Part shown: positions 15,439-23,720 of the stretch, piece after piece | Layout of the letters: each line of letters starts with the position of its first letter | Position numbering within the stretch: the first letter of the stretch is position 1 | Source: Chitinophaga japonensis | GTDB taxonomy: Bacteria > Bacteroidota > Bacteroidia > Chitinophagales > Chitinophagaceae | Length of the DNA: 64,000 bases | Assembly: GCF_007830125.1 (NCBI RefSeq) | Contig: NZ_VLLG01000003.1 | Coordinates: forward strand, 424,247 to 488,246 | Direction: 5' to 3' | Notes under the pieces: model-generated | Database searches by the model: none | Told to the model about the DNA's origin: nothing | Seen by the model: only the letters and a program-made list of their open reading frames with translations | Translations under genes and position numbers: made by a program

Positions 15439-16674
15439 ATGCACCCGGAAAACCGTTCCACTTCTATCTTTAACGTAGCCGTTATTGTGGCTTCGCTTGG
15501 CTATTTCGTAGACATTTACGACCTCCTGTTATTTACGATTGTAAGGGTGCCCAGCCTGCGGGAGTTGGGCGTTCCGCAAAACGAGATCGATACCGGCGTG
15601 GGCCTGCTGCTCATTAATGTGCAGATGGTAGGCATGCTCATTGGCGGTGTGCTGTGGGGCATTGTAGGGGACAAACGCGGGCGGCTGAGCGTGCTGTTCG
15701 GCTCTATCCTGCTGTATTCCGTGGCCAATATTGCCAATGGGTTTGTGCATTCCACCGGCGGGTACCTGGTATGGCGCTTTATAGCCGGGCTGGGCCTGGC
15801 CGGGGAGCTGGGCGCCGGCATTACCCTGGTATCGGAGATCCTGCCCAAGGAAAAGCGGGGCTACGGCACGATGATCGTAGCCACGGTAGGCGTATCCGGC
15901 GCGGTGGCGGCCAATTTCATCGCCAAGCTGGTGCAGGACTGGCGCATCTGCTATTTCATTGGCGGCGGGCTGGGCCTGGCGCTGCTGGTGCTGCGCATCA
16001 GCGTGATGGAATCGACTATGTTTGCCGCGCTGAAGCAAAGCACTGCCAGCCGGGGCAATTTCCTGGCCCTGTTCACCAGCCGGGAGCGTTTTATGAAGTA
16101 CCTCAAATGCCTGCTGCTGGGCACCCCTACCTGGTTTGTGGTGGGCATACTCGTTGCATTTTCCAACAAGTTTGCCATGGAAATGGGCGTGCGGGACGCC
16201 ATCAGCCCCGGGGATGCCATTGCCTTTACCTACACCGGCCTGGTGCTGGGTGATTTTTCTACCGGCTTTATCAGCCAGTTATGGAGAAGCCGCCGGAAGG
16301 TGATGATCCTGTTCCTGCTGCTCACCGCTGCTTTTGTGTTCCTGTACTTCCGGATGCACGGGGCGGACAAGTGGACCTTCTATGCCGTGTGTTTCGGGTT
16401 GGGCTTCAGCGTGGGGTTCTGGGCTATTTTTGTGACCATAGCGGCGGAAAGCTTCGGCACCAACCTGCGCGCTACGGTAGCCACCACGGTGCCCAACTTT
16501 GCCAGGGGCCTGCTGCCGCTCATCTCTGCGCTGTTCACCGCCTTGCAGGCCCGCTTCAGCTACCTGCACAGCGGCGCTATAGTGGCGGCCGTTTGCATAG
16601 GGGTGTCATTAATAACCGCTTACAGCATTGAGGAAACCTTTGGCAAAGACCTGGATTATGTAGAAGAGGTCTGA
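15439..16674 (+). CDS. MFS transporter
   Basis: Major facilitator of 411 residues with about 12 hydrophobic segments. The loop between TM2 and TM3 has GDKRGR, the conserved MFS signature, and TM1 carries an acidic DIYDLLLF, as in metabolite:proton symporters. Phe-Trp pairs in TM10 (GFWAIF) and the motif WRFIAGLGLAGELGAG also fit the sugar/metabolite branch. Substrate unknown. It starts 18 bases after DedA. The stop codon directly abuts a heptad inverted repeat whose other arm abuts the convergent marR-type gene. Confidence 0.87.
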   Translation: MHPENRSTSIFNVAVIVASLGYFVDIYDLLLFTIVRVPSLRELGVPQNEIDTGVGLLLINVQMVGMLIGGVLWGIVGDKRGRLSVLFGSILLYSVANIANGFVHSTGGYLVWRFIAGLGLAGELGAGITLVSEILPKEKRGYGTMIVATVGVSGAVAANFIAKLVQDWRICYFIGGGLGLALLVLRISVMESTMFAALKQSTASRGNFLALFTSRERFMKYLKCLLLGTPTWFVVGILVAFSNKFAMEMGVRDAISPGDAIAFTYTGLVLGDFSTGFISQLWRSRRKVMILFLLLTAAFVFLYFRMHGADKWTFYAVCFGLGFSVGFWAIFVTIAAESFGTNLRATVATTVPNFARGLLPLISALFTALQARFSYLHSGAIVAAVCIGVSLITAYSIEETFGKDLDYVEEV

Positions 16675-16794
16675 AATTCCAAATTCCAAAACCCAAATTC
16701 CAAAATGATAGCCGGCCACCAATAATACCAGACGGTCAATATTGGCTGACGGATTTCAACCAGTTTGGAATTTGGAATTTGGGTTTTGGAATTT
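16674..16794. repeat. Heptad inverted repeat D (AAATTCC dialect)
   Basis: The left arm 16674-16705 reads as AAATTCC, AAATTCC, AAAACCC, AAATTCC units. The right arm 16764-16794 is the complement of AAATTCC, AAAACCC, AAATTCC, AAATTCC (outside to inside). The distinctive AAAACCC unit is therefore third from the outside in one arm and second in the other. It fills the whole convergent junction between the MFS and MarR genes. Confidence 0.85.
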
Positions 16795-16795
16795 G

Positions 16796-17260
16796 CTAAT
16801 AATATAGCCCCAGCATTTTATCCAGCAGCTTATTCAGTTGGGCGGCTTCTTTGGGAGAGAGGCTTTGCCGGAGGCAATCTTCCAGCGATTCTATTTCTTC
16901 GTCTATTTCTTTCAGCAACTGCAGTCCTTTGGCGGTGATCTTCACGTCTACGGCCCGGCGGTCGGCCTCGCAGCTTTTACGCTCCACCAGCTCGGCTTTG
17001 CGCAGGCGCTCCACCAGGCGGGACACATCGCTCATTTTGTCCAGCATTCTTTCTTTCAGCATGTTGATGTTGGCGGCTTTGGGGTGCTGTCCCCGGAGTA
17101 TGCGTAATATGTTATACTGCTGCATCGTAATGTCAAACTTCTTGAAGAACTGCTGATGGCGGCTTACCATCCAGTTACCCACGAATATCAGGCTCACCAG
17201 CCCCTTGGTATACTCGGTATTAAAGGCTTTTTGTGACAGTATTTTTTCAATGTTCGACAT
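16796..17260 (-). CDS. MarR family transcriptional regulator
   Basis: Winged-helix regulator of 154 residues. The core DITMQQYNILRILRGQHP...INMLKERMLDKMSDVSRLVERLRKAELVERKSCEADRRAVDVKITAKGLQLL contains the recognition helix and the wing with the D-x-R-R motif typical of MarR. Long helices at each end form the dimer interface. It probably binds a small hydrophobic ligand, but which one is unknown. The neighbour MFS gene is convergent, so joint regulation is not implied by layout. Confidence 0.92.
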   Translation of the reverse strand: MSNIEKILSQKAFNTEYTKGLVSLIFVGNWMVSRHQQFFKKFDITMQQYNILRILRGQHPKAANINMLKERMLDKMSDVSRLVERLRKAELVERKSCEADRRAVDVKITAKGLQLLKEIDEEIESLEDCLRQSLSPKEAAQLNKLLDKMLGLYY

Positions 17261-17390
17261 AAGGAGACGGAGAATATAACATAAAGTTAAAAATATGAAG
17301 ATAATAAAAGCGCCGATATAAACGGCCGCGCTGAAATGGTTGATTGATAAACTGTTATGTGTTATTCTTACACAATGGTATTAAAGAATA

Positions 17391-17482
17391 TAAAATGTAA
17401 AATGCTAAATGTAAAATGTAAAAGGATGAAGCACACTCGCCTACTTTTACATTTTACATTTAGCATTTAATATTTTACATCC
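17391..17482. repeat. Heptad inverted repeat E (AAATGTA dialect), perfect 24-bp core
   Basis: Positions 17400-17423 and 17445-17468 are perfect 24-base inverted repeats. Units are AAAATGT, AAAATGC, TAAATGT on the left and their complements on the right. The right arm ends 6 bases before the mdh stop. It lies between the upstream region of marR and the 3' end of mdh. Confidence 0.87.
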
Positions 17483-17487
17483 TTCTC

Positions 17488-18426
17488 CTATGCGGTCACT
17501 TTCATGTTGTCCAGCACATCCATTACTTCTTTTACGTGCTGGGCGGAAGTTTTCAGCAGCTCCATTTCCCCCTCGTTCAGTTGCAGCTCTATGATCTTTT
17601 CTATCCCGGTTTTACCCAGCACTACGGGCACGCCCAGGTAGATGTCCTGCAGCCCGTACTGGCCGGTAAGCCAGGCGCAGCAGGGGAAAATGCGTTTTTC
17701 GTCCTTCAGGATGGCCTCTACCATTTGCGCGGCTGCCGCACCGGGTGCGTACCAGGCGGAGGTGCCCAGCAGGTTCACGATCTCGCCGCCGCCTACTTTG
17801 GTGCGCTGGATGATGGTTTCCAGTTTATCCGCCGCTACCAGTTCCGTTACGGGAATACCGCTCACGGTGGTATAGCGGGGCAGGGGCACCATGGTATCGC
17901 CATGGCCGCCCATCAGGATGGCCTGTATGTCTTTGGGGGAGCAACCGATCTCCTCTGCCAGGAAAGCACGGTAGCGGGCCGTATCCAGGATGCCGGCCAT
18001 GCCGAATACCTTGCTGCTGTCCTTTTTGGCGGTAAGGAAAGCGCAGTAGGTCATTACATCCAGGGGGTTGCTAACCACGATAATAACGGCATCGGGGGAA
18101 TACTTACTGATGTTCTCAGTAACAGACTTTACGATGTTGGCATTGGTGGAGATCAGGTCATCGCGGCTCATGCCGGGTTTGCGGGGTAAACCGGACGTGA
18201 TCACAACTACGTCGCTGTTCGCGGTTTTAGCATAGTCATTGGTGACGCCCGTCACTTTGGTGCTGTAATAATCGATCGGGGCCTGTTGCCATGTGTCCAG
18301 TGCTTTACCTTCAGCAGTTCCTTCCTTGATATCCAGTAACACTACTTCCTGTAAAAAATCTCTGTGGGCCAGCACGTTAGCGCAGGTGGCGCCTACATTG
18401 CCAGCTCCTACAACAGTAACTTTCAT
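17488..18426 (-). CDS. mdh: Malate dehydrogenase
   Basis: NAD-dependent oxidation of malate to oxaloacetate in the TCA cycle. The Rossmann motif VGAGNVGATCANVLA is at the N-terminus. SGLPRKPGMSRDDLISTNANIVK contains the substrate-binding Arg and mobile loop, and MGGHGDTMVPLPRYTTVSGIP carries the catalytic His. The Arg in the loop (PRKPGMSR) rather than Gln supports malate over lactate. The 312 residues are typical of the LDH-like MDH type common in Bacteroidota. It lies downstream of the redoxin gene on the same strand, separated by a heptad repeat. Confidence 0.95.
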   Translation of the reverse strand: MKVTVVGAGNVGATCANVLAHRDFLQEVVLLDIKEGTAEGKALDTWQQAPIDYYSTKVTGVTNDYAKTANSDVVVITSGLPRKPGMSRDDLISTNANIVKSVTENISKYSPDAVIIVVSNPLDVMTYCAFLTAKKDSSKVFGMAGILDTARYRAFLAEEIGCSPKDIQAILMGGHGDTMVPLPRYTTVSGIPVTELVAADKLETIIQRTKVGGGEIVNLLGTSAWYAPGAAAAQMVEAILKDEKRIFPCCAWLTGQYGLQDIYLGVPVVLGKTGIEKIIELQLNEGEMELLKTSAQHVKEVMDVLDNMKVTA

Positions 18427-18468
18427 CTTATCTGTGTATTTTAAGGTGAAGAATATTTACTTAAATTT

Positions 18469-18541
18469 AAGCATAAAGCTGAAAGCACAAAGCATAAAGC
18501 AAAATGCAGGCTGCTTTTAGCTTTATGCCTTCCGTTTTCCG
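18469..18541. repeat. Heptad inverted repeat F (AAAGCAT dialect)
   Basis: The left arm (18469-18509) has units AAGCATA, AAGCTGA, AAGCACA, AAGCATA. The right arm (18510-18541) carries complementary units such as TAGCTTT and ATGCCTT. The right arm touches the redoxin stop. The same dialect recurs at 43.0 kb. Confidence 0.75.
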
Positions 18542-19039
18542 CTATTTCAGATACGGCAGCACGTCGTCCAGCTTCGCGGTGCCTTCAAATCCTTTTACCA
18601 GGGACTGCTTTTTATTGTATACGTACAGGCCCGGGAAGTAGTGCATATCATAAAAGGACATGATCTGCCGGGTAGGCTCGCTGGCCATAATAATGTTGGG
18701 ATATTGCGATATCTTGTATTCCTCGTAATATTCCTTCATCCGCCCGGGCTTGAAGGGGGTGATCATGAGCACCTGGGTCTTCTTCAGCTTGTCCATGTTT
18801 TTCAGCATTTCTTCCGTCAGTTGCTTGCAGTGGTCGCATTCCACGCTGAAAATAAAGACCAGGGTAGGGGTATTCTTGCGGAGGTCATTCTTGGTAATGG
18901 TATGCCCGTCCGGCAGGGTAAGCTGGTAGGCGGGTATCACCGGGTATTGTAAATAAGGCGCTTTCTTACCCTGGCTGGCCCCCTGGGCGTGCAGCAGGAG
19001 CGGGAAAGCAAAAGCACATAACAATAGCAAATAACGCAT
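18542..19039 (-). CDS. Secreted thioredoxin-like protein
   Basis: Signal peptide MRYLLLLCAFAFPLLLHAQG followed by a thioredoxin-like fold. The active site is a CxxC in FSVECDHCKQ, preceded by the strand TPTLVFIF, as in TlpA/redoxin proteins. The chain of 165 residues lacks additional recognisable domains. Probably a periplasmic thiol-disulfide protein. The frame extends further upstream, but the start at 19039 gives a proper signal peptide. No electron donor is encoded nearby. Confidence 0.82.
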   Translation of the reverse strand: MRYLLLLCAFAFPLLLHAQGASQGKKAPYLQYPVIPAYQLTLPDGHTITKNDLRKNTPTLVFIFSVECDHCKQLTEEMLKNMDKLKKTQVLMITPFKPGRMKEYYEEYKISQYPNIIMASEPTRQIMSFYDMHYFPGLYVYNKKQSLVKGFEGTAKLDDVLPYLK

Positions 19040-19265
19040 GGTACGGTCTGTTTTTGATGAATGAACGACTAAAAATAGTGCAGAACGGCCGAATGGCGCC
19101 GTCAAATTGATTTTTTTCCAAAAAAATTACTAGATTACCTGTCCTTACCTTATGTTTGCATTCCTAAAAAAATTAATGGGTTTGCGGTTCAGGCACAGGA
19201 TGACTCAAACAGTTAGCAGCGGCGCCGCACCATGAAGGATTTCGTGAGGATTTCGCAGAATGGTT

Positions 19266-19273
19266 TACTTTTG
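19266..19273 (+). promoter_or_regulatory. -7 box of the efp-accB-accC promoter
   Basis: TACTTTTG, 46 bases before the efp start codon, fits the -7 consensus. The -33 region holds TTTC rather than TTTG. Confidence 0.55.
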
Positions 19274-19319
19274 CAGACCTAATTCAAATTTTTAAACTTA
19301 AAAATCAGTATCCTATTTT

Positions 19320-19886
19320 ATGGCTACCACTGCAGATATCAGAACAGGATTGATCATAAAGCTGGATAACAGCTTGTATTCTGTTGTAGAGTTTGGTCAG
19401 AACAAGACTGCCCGTGCCGCCGCCAAAGTATGGGCAAAATTAAAAGGTGTGGATAATAACCGTTCCATTGAGCACACCTGGAACTCCGGCGATACCATTT
19501 ACCCGGTGCGTGTGGAGAAAAAGGCTTTCCAGTTCCTGTACAAAGACGAGAGTGGCTATAACTTCATGGATAAAGAGACCTTTGAGCAACTGGCGCTGGA
19601 AGAGAACATGGTAGATGCGCCCCAGTTCCTGAAAGAAGGGGAGGAGGTGTTTGTGCTGATGAACACCGAAACCGAGCAGCCCATGAGCGTGGAGCTGCCC
19701 GACAAGATCGTGGTAAAGATCACCTACTCCGAGCCCGGTATGAAGGGAGATACTGCCACCCGCACCCTGAAGCCCGCCACCATTGAAACCGGCGCTACCG
19801 TTATGGTGCCCCTGTTCGTGAATGAGGGAGAGTCCATCAGGGTGAATACCAAGACCGGGGAGTACATTGAAAGAGTAAAAGAATAA
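19320..19886 (+). CDS. efp: Elongation factor P with an atypical loop
   Basis: EF-P helps ribosomes through polyproline stretches. The 188 residues cover the KOW-like domain I (1-65) and two OB domains, and the ending EYIERVKE is typical. The beta3-beta4 loop of domain I, which carries the modified residue (Lys34 in E. coli within a PGKG context), reads FGQNKTARAAAKVW here (about residues 25-38). PGKG is absent and the loop is about two residues longer. Lys29 or Arg32 could occupy the tip. First gene of a probable operon with accB and accC (42 bases to accB). Confidence 0.93.
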   Translation: MATTADIRTGLIIKLDNSLYSVVEFGQNKTARAAAKVWAKLKGVDNNRSIEHTWNSGDTIYPVRVEKKAFQFLYKDESGYNFMDKETFEQLALEENMVDAPQFLKEGEEVFVLMNTETEQPMSVELPDKIVVKITYSEPGMKGDTATRTLKPATIETGATVMVPLFVNEGESIRVNTKTGEYIERVKE

Positions 19887-19928
19887 TCCATATCACAAAC
19901 GAACATTTCTAAACCAAAAACTGTCTAC

Positions 19929-20414
19929 ATGGATTTTAAACAGATCCAGGAGCTGGTAAAGATGGTGAACAAATCCAATATCAGCGAACTGAGCATAGAA
20001 GAAGACAAGTTTAAGATTACAATAAAGCAAAAGGATAACGAGGTACAACAGGTAATTGCTGTGCCCGCAGCAGCCCCGGTGCAGGCAGTGGCGCCGGTAG
20101 CACCTGTAGCTCCCGCACCGGCCCCGGCTCCCGCAGCGCCTGCTGCCACGCCGGCCGCGCCCGCCAAAGCGGACAACCTGGTTACTATCAACTCTCCCAT
20201 GATCGGCACTTTTTACCGCAGCCCCGGCCCGGACAAACCTGCGTTCGTGAACGTGGGCGATGATGTGGCCCCCGGCAAGGTGGTGTGCATTATTGAAGCC
20301 ATGAAGCTGTTCAACGAAATTGAGAGCGAAGTAAGCGGTAAAATAGTAAAAGTGCTGGTAGATGACGCCTCCCCGGTTGAATATGATCAGCCTTTGTTTT
20401 TAGTGGAACCATAA
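19929..20414 (+). CDS. accB: Biotin carboxyl carrier protein of acetyl-CoA carboxylase
   Basis: Carries biotin between AccC and the carboxyltransferase in fatty acid synthesis. The N-terminal 40 residues are charged, then comes a Pro/Ala-rich flexible linker (about 45-80) and the biotinyl domain (83-161). Biotin is attached to Lys126 in [27 protein letters not shown] marks the start of the biotinyl fold, including the thumb region. 161 residues is standard. Its stop is 8 bases before accC, so the two are translationally close. Confidence 0.97.
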   Translation: MDFKQIQELVKMVNKSNISELSIEEDKFKITIKQKDNEVQQVIAVPAAAPVQAVAPVAPVAPAPAPAPAAPAATPAAPAKADNLVTINSPMIGTFYRSPGPDKPAFVNVGDDVAPGKVVCIIEAMKLFNEIESEVSGKIVKVLVDDASPVEYDQPLFLVEP

Positions 20415-20422
20415 AGTAAGCA

Positions 20423-21760
20423 ATGTTTAAAAAGATACTGATCGCCAACCGTGGAGAAATAGCCCTGCGTATCATACGCACCTGTAAGGAAATGGGCATC
20501 AAAACGGTGGCTGTTTACTCTACTGCGGATAAAGACAGCCTGCACGTGAAGTTTGCAGATGAAGCCGTTTGCATTGGCAAACCGCAGAGCTCAGAATCCT
20601 ATCTCAACATCCCTCACCTGATGGCCGCGGCGGAAATCACCAATGCCGACGCTATCCATCCCGGGTACGGATTCCTGGCGGAAAATGCCCGCTTTGCCGA
20701 AATATGCGGCGAGCATGGCATCAAGTTCATTGGCCCCACCCCGGAAATGATCCGGAAAATGGGGGACAAGATGACCGCCAAGGAAACCATGATAGCAGCC
20801 GGCGTACCGGTTATACCGGGCTCCGACGGGCTGCTGGAAAGCCTGGAGCAGGCCAAAAGCCTGGCAAAGGAGATGGGCCTGCCCGTGATACTCAAGGCTA
20901 CGGCCGGCGGTGGCGGTAAGGGCATGCGCGTGGTATGGGAAGAGAACGAGCTGGAAAACGCCTACAATATGGCCAAAACGGAAGCCCGTGCCGCTTTCAA
21001 TAATGACGGCATCTACATGGAGAAATTCGTGGAAGAGCCCCGCCATATTGAAATACAGGTAGCCGGCGACCAGTACGGCAAGGTATGCCACCTCAGCGAA
21101 AGGGATTGCTCCATACAGCGCCGTCACCAGAAGCTGGTGGAAGAATCACCCTCTCCCTTTATGACGCCCGAGCTGCGTGAAAAGATGGGCGAGGCCGCCA
21201 TCAAGGCCGCTTCCGCCATCAATTACGAGAGCGTGGGCACCATCGAGTTCCTGGTAGACAAGCACCGCAATTTCTACTTCATGGAAATGAACACCCGTAT
21301 CCAGGTGGAGCACGGGGTAACGGAAGAGGTCATCAACTTTGACCTGATCAAGGAACAGATCAAGATAGCCGCCGGCATTCCCATTTCCGGCAAGAACTAT
21401 ACGCCGCAGATGCATGCCATCGAATGCCGTATCAATGCGGAAGATCCCTACAATGACTTCCGTCCCTCCCCGGGTAAGATAACCGTGCTGCATATACCGG
21501 GCGGCCACGGCGTACGCGTGGATTCCCACATCTATGCAGGCTATGTGATACCGCCGTATTATGACAGCATGGTGGCCAAGATCATCACCATTGCGCAGAC
21601 CCGCGAAGAGGCCATCAATACCATGGAGCGCGCCCTGAGCGAGTTTGTGATAGAAGGGGTGAAAACCACCATTCCCTTCCACCAGCAGTTGATGCGTAAC
21701 GAGGATTTCCGGAAAGGCAACTTTACTACCAAGTTTACCGAAGGCTTTAAGCTGGTATAG
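20423..21760 (+). CDS. accC: Biotin carboxylase subunit of acetyl-CoA carboxylase
   Basis: ATP-dependent carboxylation of biotin on AccB. The N-terminal domain starts [25 protein letters not shown]. The ATP-grasp domain has the glycine-rich [36 protein letters not shown], and [15 protein letters not shown]. In well-studied biotin carboxylases the last motif is EHPVTE; here Pro is replaced by Gly next to catalytic residues. The 445 residues are full length. Last gene of the efp-accB-accC operon. Its stop abuts a heptad inverted repeat shared with the convergent GH43 gene. Confidence 0.96.
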   Translation: MFKKILIANRGEIALRIIRTCKEMGIKTVAVYSTADKDSLHVKFADEAVCIGKPQSSESYLNIPHLMAAAEITNADAIHPGYGFLAENARFAEICGEHGIKFIGPTPEMIRKMGDKMTAKETMIAAGVPVIPGSDGLLESLEQAKSLAKEMGLPVILKATAGGGGKGMRVVWEENELENAYNMAKTEARAAFNNDGIYMEKFVEEPRHIEIQVAGDQYGKVCHLSERDCSIQRRHQKLVEESPSPFMTPELREKMGEAAIKAASAINYESVGTIEFLVDKHRNFYFMEMNTRIQVEHGVTEEVINFDLIKEQIKIAAGIPISGKNYTPQMHAIECRINAEDPYNDFRPSPGKITVLHIPGGHGVRVDSHIYAGYVIPPYYDSMVAKIITIAQTREEAINTMERALSEFVIEGVKTTIPFHQQLMRNEDFRKGNFTTKFTEGFKLV

Positions 21761-21863
21761 AAAATGCAAAATGTAAAATTTTAAATTTCAAATGTAAAAG
21801 GGAAGGTCAGATGTTTCATGAAACACTGCTCCTTCACTTTTACATTTAAAATTTTATATTCTC
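21761..21863. repeat. Heptad inverted repeat G (AAATGTA dialect)
   Basis: The left arm 21761-21806 starts at the base after the accC stop and the right arm 21831-21863 ends 8 bases before the GH43 stop. The arms match except that the left carries one extra heptad (TTTCAAA). The loop contains the perfect palindrome GTTTCATGAAAC (21813-21824). Same dialect as the element at 17.4 kb. Confidence 0.82.
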
Positions 21864-21871
21864 TATCACCC

Positions 21872-23614
21872 TCACTCCACTTTCACCACTTTCGTTCTTC
21901 TACTGATCCCGTTCTCGTTAAAAGCCTCTATGCAGAAATAGTAGGGCTTGTCCTTATCCATCCCGTTAAAGTAATAATCATTACGGCCATACACCATGAT
22001 GCTGGTGTACAGTTTGTCCGGCGCAATACCGGTATAGATCGTGTATCCCGTAGCGTTGTCATTCATTTCCCATTTGAGCCAGGCATTCCGGCGCTCGCTG
22101 TCGCCGCGGAGGGCCACAAAATGCTGTACGGTGTCCGGCGCGCTGCCTTTTCCCCGGCCGAATACCCGCAGGCCGCTGATGGCGAATTTGCCGGTGGGCA
22201 TGTGCAGGTTCTCCAGCTTGATGTAGCGGGCCTGCGCTGCTTGGGGTAGTGCTACGTAGTCATGCGGCACATCCGTGCGGTTGCGGCTTTTATCCACCAG
22301 TACCTGCCAGTTTTTACCGTCTTTGGAGCCGTATAACCTGTACCGGTGGTACAGGCCGGGCTGCTTGCCCATAATAGTGGCGTCCTGGTCCGCATAGTTG
22401 ATCTGTATGGCGCGTATGGTGCTTACCTGGCCCAGGTCGGACTGTATCCATTCGCCGGCATTGCCGCTGGCCGCGCTCCAGTAGGTTTTGATGTCTTCGT
22501 CTACCGCGTTGTTGGGCGCAAAGCCGCCCAGGGTGGAGGATACCTGTACCGGCTTGTTGTAGTTCAGCAGCATCCAGCCGGTAAAAAGGCCCTTGCTGTC
22601 CCTTATGGAGTCATTGGGCAGGTAATGCGGGTAATCGCCGTAGGCGGTATTGCAGAAAAGGATATCGTCCTGGTCAAAGCCGGCCGGCCAGATGCCGATC
22701 CTTCTTTCAAAATTGTTCTTGGTGCTGATCACGATGGTGGATACATGCCACCAGTTGCCGTGCTTGTCCTGGTAAGTGGCGCCGTGGCCGGCTCCCCGGG
22801 CAAAACCGCCGGGCTTATAGGAGAAGGGGTTGTGCACCTGGTAGGCAAAGGGGCCCAGCGGATGCCCGCCCACGTACACGCCGTCCGCATAGCCGCTGAA
22901 CTCCGTGCCCGGCGCGCCGTACTGCAGGTAGTACTTGCCGTTGTACTTGTTCATCCAGGCGCCTTCCATGAAGGGTTGCAGGAAAGTGTTGTCATTGTGC
23001 TCGCCAAAACGTTCCCAGCCGTGTATATCGTCGTGGAGGCGTATCAGTTCTTTTCTTTCGCCAATGGGCTGCAGTGTTTTGCGGTCCACCTCCCAGCCAT
23101 AAATGGGATATACGTTGCTGGAGCCGTAGTAGAGGTAAAAACGGCCGTCGTCGTCCGTAAAGAAGGCCGGGTCCCAGGCGCCGGCCCGGAAGGAGTCTAC
23201 CGCCTCTTTCCAGGTATCGGTGCGGGGCTGTGTGCTCATCCACAACGGGAAGCTCCGGGTATGGGTAGAGCCGATCACCAGCAGCGTATCGCCCAGCACG
23301 GCGGTAGCGGGCGCGCACAGCTCGTCGTACACCTGGTGCCAGGGTTTCAGGAATTTGCGCGGCACAAAGTTCCAGTGCAGCATGTCGCTGCTCCACCAGT
23401 AGCCCCACTGGTTGGTGGAAAAGAGGTAGTAATTCCCTTTGAACAGGGTGATCACCGGGTCGGCGGTGGCGCGGTGCTTTCCCTGTGTCACAAAGTTGGG
23501 AATGGGGCAGTAGCCGTAATCAATGTTGACGGGATTGCAGTAGGTGTTCTGCTGGGCAGCGGCAAGGCTGCAATAGCTTAGGAGCAGTGTCAACAGCACG
23601 TATCTTTTTCGCAT
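21872..23614 (-). CDS. Secreted GH43-type glycosidase with F5/8 C and FN3 domains
   Basis: Signal peptide (1-20, ending in AAAQQ), then a five-bladed propeller of glycoside hydrolase family 43 (about 40-360). The three acidic catalytic positions can be assigned: Asp52 in ATADPV, Asp148 in AWDPAFFTDDDG, and Glu217 in FMEGAW. A discoidin-like F5/8 type C domain follows (about 370-480; APNNAVDEDIKTYWSA...WIQSDLGQVSTIRAIQI...YIKLENL), and an FN3-like domain ends the protein (about 490-580). GH43 enzymes mostly cleave arabinose- or xylose-containing glycans; the substrate here is unknown. 580 residues from the ATG that gives the signal peptide. No SusC/D pair is nearby, so it is not in a typical polysaccharide locus. 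Confidence 0.88.
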   Translation of the reverse strand: MRKRYVLLTLLLSYCSLAAAQQNTYCNPVNIDYGYCPIPNFVTQGKHRATADPVITLFKGNYYLFSTNQWGYWWSSDMLHWNFVPRKFLKPWHQVYDELCAPATAVLGDTLLVIGSTHTRSFPLWMSTQPRTDTWKEAVDSFRAGAWDPAFFTDDDGRFYLYYGSSNVYPIYGWEVDRKTLQPIGERKELIRLHDDIHGWERFGEHNDNTFLQPFMEGAWMNKYNGKYYLQYGAPGTEFSGYADGVYVGGHPLGPFAYQVHNPFSYKPGGFARGAGHGATYQDKHGNWWHVSTIVISTKNNFERRIGIWPAGFDQDDILFCNTAYGDYPHYLPNDSIRDSKGLFTGWMLLNYNKPVQVSSTLGGFAPNNAVDEDIKTYWSAASGNAGEWIQSDLGQVSTIRAIQINYADQDATIMGKQPGLYHRYRLYGSKDGKNWQVLVDKSRNRTDVPHDYVALPQAAQARYIKLENLHMPTGKFAISGLRVFGRGKGSAPDTVQHFVALRGDSERRNAWLKWEMNDNATGYTIYTGIAPDKLYTSIMVYGRNDYYFNGMDKDKPYYFCIEAFNENGISRRTKVVKVE

Positions 23615-23660
23615 GGTATACCGGTTTTGTATCAGTGAGCAATTAAAAATAACAAAACCC

Positions 23661-23692
23661 AAAGAAAAAGCCCACGGTGAAAACCGCGGGCT
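23661..23692 (-). terminator. Terminator of the glutamine synthetase gene
   Basis: AGCCCACGGT (23669-23678) pairs with ACCGCGGGCT (23683-23692) with one internal mismatch. The minus-strand 3' side runs into TTTTTC. Confidence 0.8.
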
Positions 23693-23720
23693 AATCATAC
23701 ACCAAAACAATCTTACGGTT

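Noticed and set aside
16674..16794. Inverted repeats considered as ends of an insertion sequence or attachment sites
   Set aside because: No transposase or integrase between the arms, no target duplication, and many dialects with the same layout.
22346..23581. Plus-strand open frame of 411 codons opposite the GH43 gene
   Set aside because: Antisense to a protein with a signal peptide and catalytic residues; no motif of its own.
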